Shown: one piece after another, positions 60,371 to 64,000 of the stretch
Position numbering within the stretch: position 1 is the stretch's first letter
How the letters are laid out: each line of letters opens with the position of its first letter
Source: Sphingomonadales bacterium UBA656
GTDB lineage: Bacteria; Pseudomonadota; Alphaproteobacteria; Sphingomonadales; Sphingomonadaceae
Assembly: GCA_002299895.1 (NCBI GenBank)
Contig: DBOC01000010.1
Location: 1 to 64,000 of the forward strand
Direction: 5' to 3'
Length of the DNA: 64,000 bases
Program-made: the position numbers and the translations under genes
The notes under the pieces: generated by a model
What the model was told of the DNA's origin: nothing
Database searches by the model: none
What the model saw: the letters and a program-made list of their open reading frames with translations, nothing else

Positions 60371-60706
60371 ATGCGCGGTTACAGCATCATCAAAAAAAGG
60401 TCAGACTTTCTGGCTGCCAACCGGGGGAAGCGATATGCAACTCCCGGTTTTGTTTTGCTTGTGAAAGACAGGCAGGATGAAAGCACCGAGATACGCTTGG
60501 GCATTACAATTACCAAGAAAGTAGGCAACGCCGTGGTCCGCAACCGGATGCGCCGCCGCTTTCGCGCGCTCGCGCAGGAAATGCTGGGGCATAATGGCCA
60601 ACCCGGCGCTGACCATATCCTGATTGGCCGCGATAGTGGGATCGAACGGAACTTTGGCGCATTGCGCAGCGATATGATCAAGGCGTTGGGCAAATTATGC
60701 GACTGA
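60371..60706 (+). CDS. rnpA: Ribonuclease P protein component
   Basis: The basic 111-residue protein assists the catalytic RNA of RNase P in tRNA 5' maturation. The RNR motif RNRMRRRFR and RGYSIIKKRSDFLAANRGKR then FVLLVKDR and LGITITKKVGNAV are typical. ATG 60371 is the natural start; an in-frame extension upstream runs through rpmH in another frame. Confidence 0.95.
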   Translation: MRGYSIIKKRSDFLAANRGKRYATPGFVLLVKDRQDESTEIRLGITITKKVGNAVVRNRMRRRFRALAQEMLGHNGQPGADHILIGRDSGIERNFGALRSDMIKALGKLCD

Positions 60707-60755
60707 CGGCCAATAACCCAATCCACCCCATCGCAAGTCGACAGGGAGATAGCTT

Positions 60756-60968
60756 ATGATCGCAAAGCTCTTCATCCTGGTCGCACGGGCCTGGCAGATC
60801 GGCCCATCGCGCATTTTGCCGCCGACCTGCAGATATAGCCCAAGCTGTTCGGCATATGCGATTAGTGCTCTACAAAAATATGGCGCAATTAAGGGTGGCT
60901 GGCTGGCCATCAAACGGCTATTGCGCTGCCAACCATGGGGTGGGCACGGATATGATCCCGTGCCATGA
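60756..60968 (+). CDS. yidD: Membrane protein insertion efficiency factor YidD
   Basis: The 70-residue protein contains the three-cysteine signature PTCRYSPSCSAYAISALQKY and LRCQPWGGHGYDPVP. YidD helps YidC insert proteins in the inner membrane. GGGAGAT precedes its ATG. It lies between rnpA and yidC with short gaps. Confidence 0.96.
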   Translation: MIAKLFILVARAWQIGPSRILPPTCRYSPSCSAYAISALQKYGAIKGGWLAIKRLLRCQPWGGHGYDPVP

Positions 60969-61002
60969 AGCTCCAATTACGGATTAACGGGGAATTTTAT
61001 AC

Positions 61003-62772
61003 GTGGACGAAAAACGCAACCTGATTTTTGCAGTATTGCTGACGGGCCTCATCCTGTTTGGTTGGCCCTATGTCGCCAGCTATTTCTTCCCCACCGCTGC
61101 GCCAGTCGCCAGCACAGCAAAATCGACGGCCAGCCCTGCAGGCGCGGCGACGTCCGACGTGGCTGTCGAAGCTGCGCCCGCCCAAGTGCAAGCCATACCG
61201 CTCGCCAACGCGCTACAATCGTCTGCGCGCATTTTGGTCGAAACGCCAAAGCTGAAAGGCTCCATCAATCTGGAGGGCGCGAAAATCGACGACCTCGTGT
61301 TGCTGACCCACCGTACAGAATTGGCCAAGGATTCTCCGCCCGTCCGTCTATTTGCGCCATCTGGCACCAAAAATGCCTATTTCGCACGCTTTGGCTGGGC
61401 CGGCAGTGGCATCACAGCGCCAAACGACAAGACTGTCTGGACACCGAGCGGCAACAAATTGACACCGTCCACGCCCGTCACCTTAAGCTGGACCAATGCC
61501 CAAAGTCAGAAATTCGAAATCGCGCTGTCAATTGACGACAACTTCATGATCACAGCTAAGCAGCGCTTCACCAATAATGGCACCACCCCTGCCGAAATCG
61601 CCAACTTCGCATTGCTTAGCCGCACCGGCAAGCCCGCCGATGCGACATCAGGTGGCTCGATCTTCACCCATATTCATATCGGGCCCGTGGGTGTGTTTGA
61701 TGACCATCCCAATTATGACTGGGGCTATGTCGATGTCGCAGAAAATAACGGTGAAGCAGCCTTCACCAGCACCGGCGGTTGGCTTGGTTTTACCGACAAA
61801 TATTGGCTGGGCGCACTGATTCCGGATCAAAAAACACCTGTCTCAGCGAAGTTCCGTGCAAGCGGCGACGTTTATCAAGCGCAGGTCATCCCTACGCGTA
61901 ACACGAGTGTCTCCGCCGGAGCGACATTTGACAGCAGCGCGCGCGTTTTTGCAGGCGCCAAGGAAATGGCTGTCCTCGCCGCTTATTCGCAAGATTTGGG
62001 CATTCCTTATTTGGACTATGCCATCGACTGGGGTTGGTTCTGGTTCATCGCCATTCCGTTCTTCTGGATCCTTCATTGGTTGTTTGAGGTGTTTGGTAAC
62101 TTTGGCGTTGCGATCATTGGTCTGACCGTCATCGTGCGCGGGTTCATGTATCCGGTCGCGCAAAAGCAATTCGCGTCTATGGCGCAAATGCGTGCGGTGC
62201 AGCCCAAGCTCAAGGCGCTGCAAGAACGCTGGAAAGACGACAAGCCGCGTCTGCAGCAGGAAATGATGCAACTTTATAAGGAAGAAAAAGTAAACCCGCT
62301 CGCGGGCTGCCTTCCGATCTTGCTACAAATTCCGATCTTCTTCGCGCTTTACAAAATTCTATTGCTGTCGATTGAAATGCGTCATCAGCCCTTTGTCTTG
62401 TGGTTGAAGGATTTGTCTGCACCCGACCCGTTGACGCCCATCAACCTGTTTGGTTTGCTGCCGTTCGATCCGCCATCTTTCATCGCCATCGGCATATTGC
62501 CCATTTTGTTGGGCGTGACGATGTGGCTGATGCAACGCCTGAACCCGCAGCCCATGGACGACGTGCAAAAGCAGGTTTTTGCCGTCATGCCATGGTTCCT
62601 GATGTTCATCATGGCCCCATTTGCCGCTGGACTTCAGCTTTATTGGGTGATGTCCAACCTCGTTTCGATTGCCCAGCAAAAGTGGCTATATTCGCGGCAC
62701 CCCATTTTGCGTGAGCAAATGGCCCGTGAAGCTCAGGAAAAGGCGCAAGCGAAAGCGAATGCCAAGGCGTGA
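61003..62772 (+). CDS. yidC: Membrane protein insertase YidC
   Basis: The 589-residue protein has the N-terminal helix LIFAVLLTGLILFGWPYVAS, a long periplasmic beta domain, and the C-terminal YidC core (PVAQKQFASMAQMRAVQPKL; KEEKVNPLAGCLPILLQIPI; SIAQQKWLYSRH). It inserts inner-membrane proteins with or without SecYEG. Its stop overlaps the yihA start. The Ala/Ser-rich linker at residues 30-60 is a normal feature. Confidence 0.98.
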   Translation: MDEKRNLIFAVLLTGLILFGWPYVASYFFPTAAPVASTAKSTASPAGAATSDVAVEAAPAQVQAIPLANALQSSARILVETPKLKGSINLEGAKIDDLVLLTHRTELAKDSPPVRLFAPSGTKNAYFARFGWAGSGITAPNDKTVWTPSGNKLTPSTPVTLSWTNAQSQKFEIALSIDDNFMITAKQRFTNNGTTPAEIANFALLSRTGKPADATSGGSIFTHIHIGPVGVFDDHPNYDWGYVDVAENNGEAAFTSTGGWLGFTDKYWLGALIPDQKTPVSAKFRASGDVYQAQVIPTRNTSVSAGATFDSSARVFAGAKEMAVLAAYSQDLGIPYLDYAIDWGWFWFIAIPFFWILHWLFEVFGNFGVAIIGLTVIVRGFMYPVAQKQFASMAQMRAVQPKLKALQERWKDDKPRLQQEMMQLYKEEKVNPLAGCLPILLQIPIFFALYKILLLSIEMRHQPFVLWLKDLSAPDPLTPINLFGLLPFDPPSFIAIGILPILLGVTMWLMQRLNPQPMDDVQKQVFAVMPWFLMFIMAPFAAGLQLYWVMSNLVSIAQQKWLYSRHPILREQMAREAQEKAQAKANAKA

Positions 62773-63389
62773 CCGAAACGACGACTAAAATCTTTTCAGG
62801 CCCCATTAGCTTCCTGAAATCTGCGCCAAAGCTGGAATTTCTGCCCGAACCAACGGTGCCGGAAATCGCGTTTGCGGGTCGATCGAATGTCGGCAAGTCG
62901 AGCCTGATTAATGCGCTCGTCAACCGCAATAATCTGGCGCGCGCGTCGAATACGCCGGGTCGCACACAGGAATTGAACTTCTTTGATGTGGGCGACCCTG
63001 CGGCATTTCGTATCGTCGACATGCCGGGCTATGGATATGCCAAAGCGCCGATCAAAACCGTGCAGCAATGGCGTTACTTGATTAACGATTATTTGCGAGG
63101 CCGCGTTGTTTTGAAACGCGTGTTCGTCCTGATCGACAGCCGCCACGGCATTAAAGAGGTCGACCATGACATTATGTCGATGCTCGATAACGCCGCCATC
63201 AGCTATCGCATCGTACTGACCAAGACCGACAAGATCAAAGCCAGCGACTTAGCCGCGGTTCAAACCGACACGATGACAAAATTACGCAAGCATGTTGCGG
63301 CTTATCCCGACCTATCGGTCACCTCTGCTGAAAAGCGAGGCGGGATTGAAGAATTGCGCGCTGCGGTATTGGAAGCTGTGGCGTCGTAA
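62769..63389 (+). CDS. yihA: Ribosome biogenesis GTP-binding protein YihA/YsxC
   Basis: The GTPase has G1 GRSNVGKSSLINALVNR, G3 DMPGYGYAKAP and G4 LTKTDKIK, with the Switch I-type TPGRTQELNFF. It is required for late 50S assembly. The start is GTG 62769, overlapping the yidC stop by four bases. Length 206 is normal. A 66-base gap follows before the next gene. Confidence 0.95.
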   Translation: MTETTTKIFSGPISFLKSAPKLEFLPEPTVPEIAFAGRSNVGKSSLINALVNRNNLARASNTPGRTQELNFFDVGDPAAFRIVDMPGYGYAKAPIKTVQQWRYLINDYLRGRVVLKRVFVLIDSRHGIKEVDHDIMSMLDNAAISYRIVLTKTDKIKASDLAAVQTDTMTKLRKHVAAYPDLSVTSAEKRGGIEELRAAVLEAVAS

Positions 63390-63455
63390 AAAGGGGTTGC
63401 GCCTTTAGGCCTCTGCCCTCTCGACAGAAAAGCAAACAGCGGCCATGTAGACGGC

Positions 63456-64000
63456 ATGACTTTGAAATTGATCATTGGAAACAAAGCCTATTCAAGCTGG
63501 TCGCTGCGCGGCTGGCTTGCGGCGAAGCAATCCGGCCTGCATTTTGAAGAGGTCTTAGTTCCCTTGTTTGACCAAGATTGGGAACAACGTAAGCGTCAGC
63601 CAGACCTTGCGCCATCTGCTGGCAAGGTGCCGACCTTGTGGGATGGAGAGGCGGTGATTTGGGACAGCCTCGCGATTATCGATTATCTCGCGGATAAGGT
63701 CGGACGCGACCGTTATTGGCCCAAGGAAGATGTCGCGCGCGGACTGGCGCGTTCCATGGCGGCGGAAATGCATGCGGGCTATTTGTCCTTGCGCCGCGAA
63801 TGCCCCATGAACACGCGCAGGACTGTTGCTAACGTCACATTATCCGAAGAAACACAGGCCGATGCTGTCCGCATATTGCATAACTGGGCAGAGGCGCGTT
63901 CGCGCTTTGGTCAATATGGCCCCTATCTGTTTGGCACATTCAGCGCGGCCGACATCATGTTCGCGCCTGTTGTCACGCGCTTTGTAACCTATGGTTTTAC
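63456..64000 (+). CDS. Glutathione S-transferase family protein (partial, cut by window end)
   Basis: The open frame from ATG 63456 runs to the end of the window without a stop (at least 181 residues). The thioredoxin-like N-terminal domain reads LIIGNKAYSSWSLRGWLAAK then GKVPTLWDGEAVIWDSLAII then DYLADK; the Ser of YSSWS suggests a zeta- or maleylacetoacetate-isomerase-like or beta-type family rather than classical Tyr GST. The C-terminal helical domain has started (FGTFSAADIMFAPV). Substrate unknown. Confidence 0.88.
   Translation, partial: MTLKLIIGNKAYSSWSLRGWLAAKQSGLHFEEVLVPLFDQDWEQRKRQPDLAPSAGKVPTLWDGEAVIWDSLAIIDYLADKVGRDRYWPKEDVARGLARSMAAEMHAGYLSLRRECPMNTRRTVANVTLSEETQADAVRILHNWAEARSRFGQYGPYLFGTFSAADIMFAPVVTRFVTYGF

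Noticed and set aside
1..64000. CRISPR arrays, rRNA genes, insertion sequences and dif site
   Set aside because: No regularly spaced direct repeats, no rRNA sequence, no transposase frame and no convincing dif-like 28-mer were found on reading both strands.

Overview
The window looks like a chromosomal segment of an alphaproteobacterium of the Sphingomonadales (Sphingorhabdus/Sphingopyxis-like). This rests on the gene order (rsmI-yraN-gshB beside a penicillin-binding-protein activator, hrcA-grpE beside rph-rdgB-hemW, rpmH-rnpA-yidD-yidC-yihA), an atpD product with an Ala/Lys-rich N-terminal extension, a very short atpC product, RpoH promoters of alphaproteobacterial form, and extragenic palindromes of a type recalled from sphingomonad genomes. 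The genus is inference; no 16S gene is present.

Positions 1-6887 are the right-hand part of an integrated mobile element whose left end lies outside the window. It carries a compact transfer module (two unrecognised genes, a small membrane protein, a type IV coupling-protein-like ATPase without membrane anchor, two mutually paralogous mini-genes and a basic small protein). Next comes the divergent 'mobile mystery' pair A/B (HTH regulator and Fic-domain protein), an AT-rich spacer full of short palindromes, a small ORF and a large serine recombinase. The recombinase reading frame ends inside a tRNA-Arg(CCU) gene, which is the likely integration site.

Positions 6888-64000 are ordinary core chromosome, densely packed with many 1- or 4-base overlaps. 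In order: tRNA-Arg, DUF1178, grxC, comF / methyltransferase, mutT, an M48 protease, accA, xerD, a large secreted protein of unknown function / aroK-aroB; a CPA2 antiporter, an Fe-S scaffold-like protein, cvpA, radA / a patatin-like protein; dnaJ and dnaK with a heat-shock promoter / a PCu(A)C lipoprotein and a vgr-related protein; a MATE transporter, grpE, hrcA / rph, rdgB, hemW, xerC; dedA, gshB, yraN, rsmI / a PBP activator; def, recR / fmt, truA; an MGMT gene and a dienelactone hydrolase; the ATP synthase F1 operon atpHAGDC; an SH3 protein / a 2-hydroxyacid dehydrogenase and amtB; a nitronate monooxygenase-like protein, a glycosyltransferase / selO; a sulfite-reduction operon (cobA, DUF2849, cysI, DUF934, cysH); a thioesterase / a PGPG membrane protein; rpmH, rnpA, yidD, yidC, yihA, and a glutathione S-transferase cut by the window end.

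The window holds most of the DnaK machine (DnaK, DnaJ, GrpE) and the HrcA repressor. No CIRCE operator was seen, but dnaK and (more weakly) grpE have RpoH-type promoters. XerC and XerD, the two chromosome-dimer recombinases, both map here about 20 kb apart. No CRISPR array, riboswitch, rRNA or insertion sequence was found. The accessory region most worth study is the integrated element; the most distinctive regulatory signal is a perfect palindrome that exactly fills the spacer of the dnaK heat-shock promoter.
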